A DNA stretch of 55,851 nt, taken from the NCBI GenBank assembly GCA_012033255.1, contig JAAUSF010000019.1:1-55851 (forward strand). Direction: 5' to 3'. The stretch comes from Cyanobacteria bacterium RU_5_0 (GTDB taxonomy: Bacteria > Cyanobacteriota > Cyanobacteriia > Elainellales > Elainellaceae). A model generated the notes under the pieces. It saw only the letters and a program-made list of their open reading frames with translations, searched no databases and was not told where the DNA came from. Every line of letters begins with the position of its first letter. Within the stretch, counting starts at the first letter, position 1. Positions 44,592 to 52,858 of the stretch are shown piece by piece. Position numbers and translations under genes: made by a program.

Positions 44592-44617
44592 CTAAAACAA
44601 TTCCGACGTTTTCGATT

Positions 44618-45076
44618 TTAAAGAGAAAAGTTATCCTCTTCGTCAATTCGCACATCCCAACTTGCAGACAAGACTTCAGCAACTACAGCTTCGAGGGCTG
44701 CCGCGTTGAGACTACGAGTAGTTTGTTCCTGAAGCGGATTAGAGAGAGGAATGAGCCTCAGTTGACGATTATCTTGCACCAAATCGAAGCAGGCTTGCTG
44801 CTCAGGAGTTAACTTCAGTTCCAGGTAATCAAAGCTGTGAACGTTGATGTAAAGTGCATGATTAGCAACGAGGGTCGATCGCTGCGGGTCAGCAAATACC
44901 TCCAAAATACACCCCTCGCCTTCAGCTAGCAAACGGTCATCCTGGCTATAGCTATAGCGAACTCGGTTTAAATCGGTCAGAAGCCGTTGCATATCTTGCT
45001 TATTGACAACAATCCCTGTGTCAACAATGCAAGGGGCAGGTAATTTTGCGTTTCCGGAAAGTTGATCGTGACTCAT
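44618..45076 (-). CDS. Conserved hypothetical protein, family not recognised
   Basis: The 152-residue protein starts MSHDQLSGNAKLP. It is soluble, with no signal or membrane segment. The middle reads RSTLVANHALYINVHSFDYLELKL, suggesting a compact alpha/beta fold, and the C-terminus is acidic (RIDEEDNFSL). I do not recognise its function. It begins 39 bases upstream of the tgt TTG and reads in the same direction, so the two are probably co-transcribed and it may assist Tgt, though that is only context. ATG 45076 is the only good start. Confidence 0.7.
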   Translation of the reverse strand: MSHDQLSGNAKLPAPCIVDTGIVVNKQDMQRLLTDLNRVRYSYSQDDRLLAEGEGCILEVFADPQRSTLVANHALYINVHSFDYLELKLTPEQQACFDLVQDNRQLRLIPLSNPLQEQTTRSLNAAALEAVVAEVLSASWDVRIDEEDNFSL

Positions 45077-45605
45077 AAAAGAAGCCTTTGGTCTGAATGG
45101 GACCTTAGCTAGAGCGATAACAACGTGAACTCCTTTATTAGAAAGCAGAACTATCCAAGCGAAGACCCTCTAGGATAGCAAACTGCATCGTTCACTCGAT
45201 CGACCGCTAACTAAATCACGCCGAATTGGGTACACTGCTACAGAAATGGCTATAGGTAAGGACGTTGTTTGAGAAAAGAACGTTTCAGGAAATCTCTCAG
45301 ATGAAGAGCCAGGCAAGTGAGCTAACGGGTCATTATCAGCATAACCTGGGACAGGAGAGGATTCGTACCCAATATCGCCTTAGTAGCAATGTATGGAACG
45401 ATCTTAGCCCAGGATTTTGGGCTGACTCCTAGCGAAATCTACGGAACTTACGGCCCAAACTGCTCTCCTCACTGCAATCGAGATTTGTATCTATACAGAT
45501 CATAAATTTCATTATGGCGGCAACGGGAATTTATAAATTCAGCCAGTGTGCTGAAGCTTTTCGCCCTGAAAGGTAGTATACCTTTCAGTCAAGCTGGTTA
45601 TCTGT
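45077..45605. other. Intergenic region upstream of cobS
   Basis: About 529 bases have no gene I can support. I looked for a cobalamin riboswitch before cobS and did not find the usual AGCCAGGAGACC-type element. A tandem duplication TTTGGGTACA-TTTGGGTACA occurs at 45605-45624 at the start of cobS. No tRNA or RNA gene was recognised. Confidence 0.5.
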
Positions 45606-46379
45606 TTGGGTACATTTGGGTACATTTTGACAACCCTCCTAGCAAGATTCACGGCGGCTGTTGCTTTTTATACCTGTCTGCCAATTCCTGTTCGTTGGAC
45701 GCTAGACTTTCAAGGCGTGGCTCGGTTTGCTCCGATCGTTGGCATTCTCATTGGCGAACTATTAGGACTCCTTGATCACGGGCTAGGATTCATCGGAATG
45801 CCGCTCTTATCCCGTAGCGCGATCGTTGTTGCAGCCTGGATTGCCATCACAGGAGGCTTGCACCTGGATGGAGTCATGGATACCGCCGATGGATTAGCCG
45901 TCACCGACCCTGAACGCCGCCTTGAAGTAATGACAGACAGCGCAACGGGCGCATTTGGAGCAATGGCAGCCATTGTCCTCATTCTCCTTAAAACCGCCGC
46001 TCTAGCCGATTTGCCTGACTTCCGATGGCTAGGGCTAACCTTAGCCGCAGCTTGGGGACGATGGGGGCAACAAGTTGCGATCGCCCGTTACCCCTACCTC
46101 AAACCCACAGGCAAAGGAGCCTTTCACAAACAGACAATTCGATCGCTCTGGGATACCCTTCCCTCATTGCTGCTGCTGTTCGCACTAAGTATACTTCCCC
46201 TCTTCTGGATCCCTAACCCCTGGTATCAAACTCTAGGACTAGCGATAGGAGGCGGAACGATCGCCTTTTTGATTCCCGCCTGGTTTCATCACAAATTAGG
46301 TGGACATACGGGCGACACCTATGGCGCAGTTGTCGAATGGACAGAGGCATTTTTTCTGCTTCTGTTGACAATCATCTAA
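45606..46379 (+). CDS. cobS: Adenosylcobinamide-GDP ribazoletransferase CobS
   Basis: CobS joins adenosylcobinamide-GDP and alpha-ribazole in the last part of cobalamin synthesis, at the inner membrane. The 257-residue protein has the family start [17 protein letters not shown] and the active-site block [15 protein letters not shown] followed by [13 protein letters not shown], then about five membrane helices. [10 protein letters not shown] is the conserved C-terminal motif. No ATG is present; TTG 45606 or TTG 45627 must start it, so the precise N-terminus is uncertain. The seven-residue MGTFGYI lies in a tandem duplication. Confidence 0.9.
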   Translation: MGTFGYILTTLLARFTAAVAFYTCLPIPVRWTLDFQGVARFAPIVGILIGELLGLLDHGLGFIGMPLLSRSAIVVAAWIAITGGLHLDGVMDTADGLAVTDPERRLEVMTDSATGAFGAMAAIVLILLKTAALADLPDFRWLGLTLAAAWGRWGQQVAIARYPYLKPTGKGAFHKQTIRSLWDTLPSLLLLFALSILPLFWIPNPWYQTLGLAIGGGTIAFLIPAWFHHKLGGHTGDTYGAVVEWTEAFFLLLLTII

Positions 46380-46395
46380 AGTGTTACAAAAATTT

Positions 46396-47019
46396 CTATC
46401 CTCCAAAAGCAATTATCTCTGCTACGGCGAGATTAAGCTCTGGGAAAGTTGGAGATTGCAGTCGATCGCCTTTACGAAATTGAACTAACTGATAAACGCC
46501 CTCAATCCATTGGTAAACGGTAATGGTCGGTTGTTTGGGAGAGCCAATGAAGCGCCGTCCACCAAGTCCTCGGTAGTCCACAATCCAGTATTCAGGGATA
46601 CCCAGAGCTTCGTAATCATCTAGTTTCTTGGCATAATCATCTTGCCAATTGGTGCTGACCACCTCAATCACCAAGCGGGCTGATGTACCGCGAGTAATTG
46701 TAGAGGCTCGTTTCCACAGGGGATCGGCTGAAAGTGATGATCGATCGAGTATGATTCCGTCGGAAATGTAACCGTTTTCATCGCTGTCGATCGGTTTTAC
46801 ACAGCAGGTATTGGGAATAAACCAGGGCAACTTCAGCCGTTCAATCTCGCGATCGATTTTGCGGATCAAGTAGCTTGTTACCTCTTCATGGCTGCCAACT
46901 GGACGCACTTCTACAATTTCTCCATCCAGTAATTCATAGCGGCTTCCATTCTCTGGATACCATGTCAGAAACTCTTCAAAGGAGAGTAGCTTAGGTAGCT
47001 TGGATTGAGCCTGAATCAT
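46396..47019 (-). CDS. Uma2-family (DUF820) endonuclease-like protein, second copy
   Basis: This 207-residue member has the classic Uma2 motifs: SFEEFLTWYPENGSRYELLDGEIVE at the N-terminus, YISDGIILDRSS (Asp) in the middle, and ARLVIEVVSTNWQDDYAKKLDDYEALGIPEYWIVDY (Glu and Lys of the nuclease motif); only fragments are quoted together. The spacing is the longer one, unlike the copy at 7942. ATG 47019 has GGAG about ten bases upstream; the frame upstream to 47130 overlaps the divergent region before QueD. Confidence 0.85.
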   Translation of the reverse strand: MIQAQSKLPKLLSFEEFLTWYPENGSRYELLDGEIVEVRPVGSHEEVTSYLIRKIDREIERLKLPWFIPNTCCVKPIDSDENGYISDGIILDRSSLSADPLWKRASTITRGTSARLVIEVVSTNWQDDYAKKLDDYEALGIPEYWIVDYRGLGGRRFIGSPKQPTITVYQWIEGVYQLVQFRKGDRLQSPTFPELNLAVAEIIAFGG

Positions 47020-47180
47020 GACGATCACCCTCCCTTCAACTACGTCTTGTAAACAGCTTAATGGTTTGAATAGGGATTGTGCGCCAGGTTTTATGTAGGA
47101 TGCCGATCGCTCCCTCCACCTCCACCCCATCCCTTGCTATCCTAGAAAATAGGACTTTACGGAACTTAACAGAATTCCCT

Positions 47181-48053
47181 ATGAAGTGCATCATCAATCG
47201 TCGGGCACAGTTCTCGGCAAGTCATCGTTACTGGTTGCCCGAACTGAGTGAAGCCGAAAACGCTGAGCAGTTTGGACTCTGTGCCTGCGCTCCCGGACAT
47301 GGGCATAACTATGTGCTGTATGTTTCGATGGAGGGAGAATTAGATGACTATGGCATGGTGCTGAATCTGTCGGATGTCAAGCAAGTGATTAAGCGAGAAG
47401 TCACTAGCCAGCTTGATTTTTCGTATCTGAATGATGCGTGGCAGGAATTCCAGGAAACCTTGCCGACCACCGAAAACATAACACGGGTGATCTGGAATCG
47501 CCTTGTGTCTCATTTGCCGATCGTCCGCATCCAACTGTTTGAACATCCTGAACTCTGGGCTGACTACGAAGGAAACAACATGGAAGCATCTCTCACCATC
47601 AGCACCCACTTTAGCGCCGCTCATCGTCTTGCTCTGCCGCATCTCACTCTAGAGCAAAACTCTGAAATCTACGGTAAATGCGCTCGTGTGAATGGGCATG
47701 GTCATAATTATCATCTGGAAGTGACGATTAAAGGGGAGATTGATCCGCGCACCGGGATGATTGCCGATCTGGTAGCCTTCCAAAAGGCAGTCAATGATTA
47801 TGTAGTGGAGCCATTCGATCACACCTTCTTGAACAAAGATATTCCCTACTTCACAGAAGTCGTGCCGACTGCTGAGAATATTGCCATTCACATTCGCGAT
47901 CTCCTGAAAGAGCCGATTCGATCGATCGGCGCAACCCTTCACAAAGTGAAACTGATCGAAAGCCCCAACAACTCTTGTGAAGTTTATTGCACGGATGATG
48001 AGGAACCGATCGTTCACGATCGGCAGCAGCAGCCCATACTGGTACGAATCTAA
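47181..48053 (+). CDS. Tandem-domain 6-carboxytetrahydropterin synthase/PTPS (QueD-like)
   Basis: Two PTPS folds are joined in one 290-residue protein. Domain 2 (about 138-290) keeps all signature residues: Zn ligands His148, His173, His175, catalytic Cys167, and the Asp213-His214 pair, with Glu260 for pterin binding. Domain 1 (about 1-130) keeps Zn ligands His15, His40, His42 and Cys34, but the Asp-His pair reads Asp79-Phe80, so its catalytic His is lost. QueD makes carboxytetrahydropterin for queuosine, and tgt is 3 kb away. ATG 47181 fits the family start (CIINRRAQFSASHRYWL). A pterin role instead of queuosine remains possible. Confidence 0.88.
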   Translation: MKCIINRRAQFSASHRYWLPELSEAENAEQFGLCACAPGHGHNYVLYVSMEGELDDYGMVLNLSDVKQVIKREVTSQLDFSYLNDAWQEFQETLPTTENITRVIWNRLVSHLPIVRIQLFEHPELWADYEGNNMEASLTISTHFSAAHRLALPHLTLEQNSEIYGKCARVNGHGHNYHLEVTIKGEIDPRTGMIADLVAFQKAVNDYVVEPFDHTFLNKDIPYFTEVVPTAENIAIHIRDLLKEPIRSIGATLHKVKLIESPNNSCEVYCTDDEEPIVHDRQQQPILVRI

Positions 48054-48204
48054 CGCTTAAATTTGAGTCCAAAATTTTGCGGGGTGGGCATTGTCAGCAA
48101 AGCCATCGATTGAGCCAAGCTATTCCTGATTACACCTGGCAGCAGTACCCACCTAGTAATTCTTTAATAGAATAGAAAAGAACATTTCTCCTCAGTGAAA
48201 TTGT

Positions 48205-49200
48205 TTAGCGAACCTGAGCGATCACTGTGCGGTGACGGGGGCTATTGCAGGTTATTGTCGGTCGAGTAAATCCGGCATCATATATGGCCTGTTCTAAGTC
48301 AAGCGCAAAATATTCATCTAGATAAGGCTCTGTACTCTTCAATAGAGTCAGAATGTAAGGTGGCATCTGAGCATAAATTTCAGACTTGGGGTTCATGTCC
48401 ATGATCGCGAGATGCCCACCCGGACGAAGCAGTCGTCTGGCTTCTTGAAGAATGTCGATCGCAGCGTTTCGAGGTAGCTCGTGAAAAATCAAATGAGCCG
48501 AAACCAGATCAAACGACGCATCCGGAAGTCCTGTCGCTTCAGCCGGAGCATGAATCCAGGTGAAAATTGGAGATTGGGAAGTAGAAGATCGAGTAGATTG
48601 TTTAATTCCTGACTCCTGATCGCTCACTCCTTGTTGAGAGTGATAGTGGGCGATCGTCAAGAAATACGGCGACAAATCTAACCCAGTTATTCGAGCGTCA
48701 GGATAAATCGTTTTTAGAGCAAACGTACTCATCCCTACACTACAGCCAATATCCAAAATGGCTTGAGGAGAGGTGGCAATCTGCTGGTTGAGGCTATCGT
48801 GATAGCTCTGCCGCAGCATCCGATCGCCCTTTGCCCCAGCCTTGTCCCAAATCCGGGCATGAACGGCATACGCCGCCACTTCTACCTCCATCGCCGCATC
48901 CCAACTCAAATTGCCTTGCTCATAAGCATGGAACGAACGCAAGTAATAGCCAGGGTAGGCAAGCTTAGGATTTGTGATTTGAGCCAGTTCAATTTCCCAT
49001 TCTGGCGAAAATGCTGCCTCCGTCCCACGAGAGCGCAACGTCTGAACTTCCTGTCGCCAGTAAACCCCGATCGATTCTGCCCGTTTAATCATCATGGAGC
49101 GGGCTTGGTATTTTGCCAGCTTTGCCAGTGGCTTAATTGCTAAAACGCCATTAACCAGGCGAGATGCCAATCTAGGGGAAGAATCTACAGTAGCCGTCAT
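48205..49200 (-). CDS. Class I SAM-dependent methyltransferase
   Basis: The 331-residue protein has an N-terminal region of about 130 residues of unclear type, then a Rossmann methyltransferase domain with motif I ILDIGCSVGMSTF, motif II LDLSPYFL, and motif IV-like SFDLVSAHLIFHELP. The post-motif LRPGGHLAIMDMNP follows. A Ser/Gln-rich insert, GVSDQESGIKQSTRSSTSQS, near residue 195 looks repeat-derived. The substrate is unknown; the family is common in cyanobacteria. ATG 49200 is clear. Confidence 0.83.
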   Translation of the reverse strand: MTATVDSSPRLASRLVNGVLAIKPLAKLAKYQARSMMIKRAESIGVYWRQEVQTLRSRGTEAAFSPEWEIELAQITNPKLAYPGYYLRSFHAYEQGNLSWDAAMEVEVAAYAVHARIWDKAGAKGDRMLRQSYHDSLNQQIATSPQAILDIGCSVGMSTFALKTIYPDARITGLDLSPYFLTIAHYHSQQGVSDQESGIKQSTRSSTSQSPIFTWIHAPAEATGLPDASFDLVSAHLIFHELPRNAAIDILQEARRLLRPGGHLAIMDMNPKSEIYAQMPPYILTLLKSTEPYLDEYFALDLEQAIYDAGFTRPTITCNSPRHRTVIAQVR

Positions 49201-49360
49201 AGTGATCGTTGAATTCTATATTTTGAATTTACAAAACCTCTCTTGCTCGTGAGAGGGTAAAGCAAGACTATTGAAATGTTGGGATGTTGAATCCGGAACA
49301 TTCCCCAGAATACTATTCTGGGGGCGCAATCCAAAATTCAAAATCGAACTTTTCTAAAGT

Positions 49361-49483
49361 ACGCGATGTGCAACTTTATGGCTACAAACCTTGATTTCTC
49401 GTGAGGCAGGCAAGATGTCTACCTCGATCCAGACGGGCGAGACGCCCATTCTACAAGAAATGTAGATAAGTTGCACATGGCGT
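49361..49483. mobile_element. MITE-like element, family B, best copy
   Basis: The 123-base element is bounded by 16-base inverted repeats, ACGCGATGTGCAACTT and AAGTTGCACATGGCGT (one mismatch), and sits between TA at both sides (TA before ACGCG, TTA after GGCGT). The middle contains GGCAAGATGTCTACC and CAGACGGGCGAGACGCCC. Related copies are at 35034-35160 and 51045-51169. Its right end overlaps the rsmG stop codon, so the insertion may have provided that stop. Confidence 0.82.
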
Positions 49484-50280
49484 TAAAGTGGTTTTTGAGT
49501 CGGAAGACCGATCGAGCGAGGGAAGGTTATTTTTGTCGGTTCTATTTTTCGTAGATAGAGACAGTGACGATCGCTCTGACTGAGCGGTGTTGTCCATTCT
49601 TCTGTGGCTTCTAGTTTACTCCCCAATACCTCAAGTGCAGATTGCAGCGGCATTGCTTCTGCCTCTGTCCACCGTCCCCGATAGAGAACTGCAACTCCGC
49701 CAACCTTCAGCAGCGGTAACGCATACTCTGCACAAACAGACGCAGACGCCACGGCTCGAATCAATGCCAAATCAAATTTTCCCCGATACTGCGGATTGTG
49801 ACCAATTTGTTCAGCCCGATCGCACACTGTCCTCATATTCCCAATTTCCAAATCCGTCAACAAAGTATCCAAAAACGCAATTTTTTTGCGCGTCGCGTCG
49901 AGGAGTGTAACTGTCCAAGTAGGGAGCGCGATCGCGACAGGCACCCCAGGAAACCCGGCGCCCGTGCCGATGTCGATCACGTTGAGGGAAGGAGGAGGGG
50001 AGGGAAGTGTTTCATCCTTCATCCTTCTGCCTACCCCTTCAGGGGAGCAAGCTACATCCTTTAAAAAAGATTTGATACCACTTAGAGAATCCCAGAGGTG
50101 CTTTTCCCAGAATTCCTCTGGCCCAGTGATACGAGTCAGATTAAGTTGGCGGTTGCCTTGAAGAATCAACGCATACAGACGCTGAAACTTAGCCTGCTGA
50201 GTCGAATCAGGCTGCCACCCTAATGTCTCCCACCAAACCTGATCCATTCGCGGCAAAACAGACACCCCTTCATCCTTCAT
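49483..50280 (-). CDS. rsmG: 16S rRNA (guanine527-N7)-methyltransferase RsmG
   Basis: RsmG methylates G527 of 16S rRNA with SAM. The 265-residue protein shows LILQGNRQLNLTRI, EFWEKHLWDSLSG and the SAM-binding IDIGTGAGFPG, all typical. Start ATG 50280 gives MKDEGVSVLPRMDQVW; LPRM aligns with conserved residues of homologues, so this is preferred to ATG 50247. That start lies in the heptamer array 50267-50301. Between SG and IDIG there is an extra segment (about residues 71-98, containing RRMKDE) encoded by heptamer DNA at 50000-50070. The stop overlaps a MITE end. Confidence 0.88.
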   Translation of the reverse strand: MKDEGVSVLPRMDQVWWETLGWQPDSTQQAKFQRLYALILQGNRQLNLTRITGPEEFWEKHLWDSLSGIKSFLKDVACSPEGVGRRMKDETLPSPPPSLNVIDIGTGAGFPGVPVAIALPTWTVTLLDATRKKIAFLDTLLTDLEIGNMRTVCDRAEQIGHNPQYRGKFDLALIRAVASASVCAEYALPLLKVGGVAVLYRGRWTEAEAMPLQSALEVLGSKLEATEEWTTPLSQSDRHCLYLRKIEPTKITFPRSIGLPTQKPL

Positions 50281-50301
50281 CCTTTATCCTTTATCCTTTA
50301 A
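50267..50301. repeat. Heptamer array overlapping two genes
   Basis: Five units run in tandem: CCTTCAT twice, CCTTTAT twice, then CCTTTAA. On the minus strand this supplies the stop codon of the ABC ATPase gene (50291-50293) and the start codon ATG (50278-50280) of rsmG, only 10 bases apart. Related sequence occurs at 50011-50029 inside rsmG. Confidence 0.9.
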
Positions 50302-50959
50302 CAACCACCTGCTTCATCATCAACGTCGCTGGATCAACGGCTACAAGCTCTCCATGATTGAGTGTCCAGCAGCGATCGGCGATCGATACCATCTCTCCCG
50401 GTTCATGGGACACCACAAGTAGGCTCCATTCTGTCTTCAACTGAGCCAGCAAACTGATCAGTTGTCGGCGCATCGACCAATCGAGTCCGGCAGTAGGCTC
50501 ATCAAGCAGCAGCAGATAGGGTTGACGGATCAGTTGGACGGCAAGAGCTAAGCGACGCTGCTGCCCGCCACTGAGAGATTGGGGTGGAGTGCTGAGAGGC
50601 AAATGAGCGAGTCCGACGGCGGCTAATGCCTGATCAATTCGCTCTTTGTTTAGTTCTGGGTGTCCAAGTCGCAACTCTTCCAGAATTGTATTTCCACAGA
50701 AGTGTCGTTCAGGAAACTGAAAAACCAGTCCTGCAAGTTGCTGTAAATGGTCAGGAGACAATTCTTGTTCACGCCAAAAGAGCTTGCCTGCTGTTTTGTT
50801 GGCGAGTCCTGCCAGAATTTCTAGTAAAGTCGATTTTCCAGAGCCACTCGGACCAATAATCAATCCCATTTGCTGAGGAGCTAACTCTAAACTGATAGAT
50901 TTGAGGATGGCAGTTGGAGTGGCGGCAGGATGATATGTCAGGTTCTTGAGATAGAGCAT
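50291..50959 (-). CDS. ABC ATPase, ABCI11/CbiO-like
   Basis: The 222-residue ATPase has Walker A GPSGSGKST (about 37-45), a Q-loop VFQFPERHFCG, the signature LSGGQQRR and Walker B LLLLDEPTAGLD. QFPE is typical of energy-coupling-factor type ATPases, and this cyanobacterial type is related to the plant chloroplast protein ABCI11 (NAP14), linked to transition metal balance. No permease is adjacent, so the partner and substrate are unknown. The start is ATG 50959. It precedes rsmG on the same strand, with 10 bases between. Confidence 0.82.
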   Translation of the reverse strand: MLYLKNLTYHPAATPTAILKSISLELAPQQMGLIIGPSGSGKSTLLEILAGLANKTAGKLFWREQELSPDHLQQLAGLVFQFPERHFCGNTILEELRLGHPELNKERIDQALAAVGLAHLPLSTPPQSLSGGQQRRLALAVQLIRQPYLLLLDEPTAGLDWSMRRQLISLLAQLKTEWSLLVVSHEPGEMVSIADRCWTLNHGELVAVDPATLMMKQVVVKG

Positions 50960-51538
50960 TCGTGCGTTCAGTGAAGGTGGGCAATGCTGACAAATCGAGA
51001 TGGGCAGGCAATTCGATCGTCACTTAAATCGCTTCAATCGTTATTTAACGTTATGTTCAACTTCATCTACATTGCTTGCGGAATGGGCGTCCCGCCCGTC
51101 CAGAGCGGGGCAAGGTGCCTACCCCACCAGAAATCAAAGCTTGTAGCCGTAGAGTTGCACACCGCTTAATTCAATCTGTATCTATGGTAGTGGACTTAAT
51201 TCCTAGACTGGCGAAGTATAAACTTGGGGAGCCTGAGCCGCAGGAACTTGGAGAGAGCGATCGCGTCATGGCAGATATCTTCACCCGCCAGGCTGTTTCG
51301 TTCTATACCGCCCTGTAACCGCCTCCATACCTGCTTTTGTCAGGGTGTCACAATCTGTTTCAGAAAAATTCGATATTTCATCGGTTACGGGTTGGTATCA
51401 TGCTTGCCAGATAGGCTGGCTGATTTCAACCGCTAGCATCCATTGGGTCATGTCCTGGATTTCCCAATTTAATGTTTTGAGACACTGTTTGAGACGTTGC
51501 TGAAGGTGTAAACACTCTAAGGCTCACCATAAGGCTTG
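50960..51538. other. Intergenic region with a family B MITE
   Basis: About 579 bases contain a family B copy (51045-51169). After that, a 44-codon frame from ATG 51184 (MVVDLIPRLAKYKL) has no recognised family, so I do not call it a gene. No RNA gene is recognised. Confidence 0.5.
51045..51169. mobile_element. MITE-like element, family B, copy 3
   Basis: The left end TTAACGTTATGTTCAACTT and right end AGAGTTGCACACCGCTTAA are decayed forms of the family B terminal repeat. The middle shares GGGCGTCCCGCCCGTCC and GGCAAGGTGCCTACC with the copy at 35034-35160. The length is 125 bases, close to the others. Confidence 0.72.
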
Positions 51539-52627
51539 ATGATGACGGAAACCGTTATGACATTTATCTCTCGATCGAAACAGCTCACCCGATTTCTGCC
51601 ACTTTGCGGAATAACGCGCCTAACAGTGGCAATCGCAAGTATTTTGACACTGACTGGCATATGGGCGAATCCTGCGTCCGCCGACCCGTTCCGTACCAAT
51701 AACCCTCGTCAGATTGGCGATCAGACGGAAGCCGCATTTAGAGCCATGTTTGAACAGGGAAATTACCCGGAAGCGGCTCAACTACTCCAGAATGCAGAAT
51801 CTAATGAGCCTTTAGCTTATGCGTTGAAAGCATCGATCGCCTACATTTACGAAGACTATAATGCGATGGGCGAAAATGCGCGCCTCACTCGTGAAACGGC
51901 TGAACAACTGATGGAAACTGACCCTCTTCGAGGAAATCTCTACATCGCCGCAGGGCTTTTCTTAGAAGGAGGACATACCTTCCTAACTCAAGGCGCGGTT
52001 CGGGCAACGCCCACCGTTTTGAGCAACCTCCAGCAAGTGTTTAATCATTTAGGGGAAGCCGAAAAAATTGATCCCAATGATCCAGAGTTAAACTTGCTGA
52101 AGGGATACATGGATTTGATTTTGTCTGTGAATTTGCCATTTTCTAATCCAGAAGAGGCCATTCAACGATTGCAGAACTATGCGGCTCCCATTTACGTCGC
52201 TCAACGCGGAATTGCGCTTGGCTACCGTGACTTAGATCAACAAGATCAGGCACTAACGGCGATCGATCAAGCCCTCCAAGCTGCCCCCAACAACCCAGAA
52301 CTGCTCTACCTGAAAGCACAAATTCTCCGTCGTAAAGCTGAAGATTTGCAAGGCACTGAGCAAAGACAGGTACAGACGCAAAGCCTCACTTTCTTCCGAC
52401 AGGCTTGGACTCTGCGAGAGCAATTACCTGAAGAGACAGTGGAGCAGATCGATCGCGAAGCCTGCCGCACTTTCCAGCAAGCTGAGGATAAAAATCCGGA
52501 TGATTGTGGTGAACGAGAAATCAATTGGCAACGTGAACGCGATCGCAACGATCAACCTGCTCCACCCCAGCCAACTCCGGAGCAAACTCAACCCCCAGAG
52601 CAAGATAATCAGGGGTCAGGGACTTAA
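51539..52627 (+). CDS. Secreted TPR-repeat protein (Sll0314/Alr1548-type)
   Basis: The protein has a signal peptide with a hydrophobic segment LTVAIASILTLTGIW and a probable cleavage at ASA-D (about residue 49). Degenerate TPR-like helical pairs follow: EQGNYPEAAQLLQNAES, YNAMGENARL, PNDPELNLLKGYMDLI and DQQDQALTAIDQALQAAP. The last 40 residues are Pro/Gln-rich. The N-terminal ATDPFRT-like start and the TPR pattern match a group of periplasmic or lipoprotein-like cyanobacterial proteins with no known job. Start ATG 51539 is chosen; ATG 51557 is possible. Confidence 0.7.
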   Translation: MMTETVMTFISRSKQLTRFLPLCGITRLTVAIASILTLTGIWANPASADPFRTNNPRQIGDQTEAAFRAMFEQGNYPEAAQLLQNAESNEPLAYALKASIAYIYEDYNAMGENARLTRETAEQLMETDPLRGNLYIAAGLFLEGGHTFLTQGAVRATPTVLSNLQQVFNHLGEAEKIDPNDPELNLLKGYMDLILSVNLPFSNPEEAIQRLQNYAAPIYVAQRGIALGYRDLDQQDQALTAIDQALQAAPNNPELLYLKAQILRRKAEDLQGTEQRQVQTQSLTFFRQAWTLREQLPEETVEQIDREACRTFQQAEDKNPDDCGEREINWQRERDRNDQPAPPQPTPEQTQPPEQDNQGSGT

Positions 52628-52698
52628 AACCTGTTTGAAAAGGGCTGAGGACGGGAGACTGAGGACTGAGAAACGGCTTAAACTCAATTCTCAGCACT
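52628..52698. repeat. Dispersed repeat, family D, copy 2
   Basis: AACCTGTTTGAAAAGGGCT and the following GACTGAGGACTGAGAAACGGCTT match the order in 40968-41030. The copy begins at the TAA of the TPR gene. Confidence 0.65.
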
Positions 52699-52800
52699 GC
52701 CTTAACCCTAATTTTGGCTGTTGGGGAATCGAATAAAGTCCCCCAGAATTGGGGGGTCTAGGGGGCGAACGCAACCTGTTTGATACTTCTCAACATCCTC

Positions 52801-52830
52801 TTACAGGTGCAGATGTTACAGGTGCAGATG
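52801..52830. repeat. 15-bp perfect tandem duplication
   Basis: TTACAGGTGCAGATG occurs twice in a row. It is followed by a GTGGGCAAGATGCTTAC segment similar to part of family B. No function is evident. Confidence 0.85.
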
Positions 52831-52858
52831 TCTTACCCGCGTGGGCAAGATGCTTACA

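Noticed and set aside
45340-45480. tRNA-like GATTCGTACCC segment on the minus strand
   Set aside because: The remainder of a cloverleaf could not be built.
45077-45605. Cobalamin riboswitch upstream of cobS
   Set aside because: No B12-box-like AGCCAGGAGACC was found.
51184-51318. 44-codon frame starting MVVDLIPRLAKYKL
   Set aside because: No recognised family, no ribosome binding site I trust, and it lies in repeat-rich DNA.
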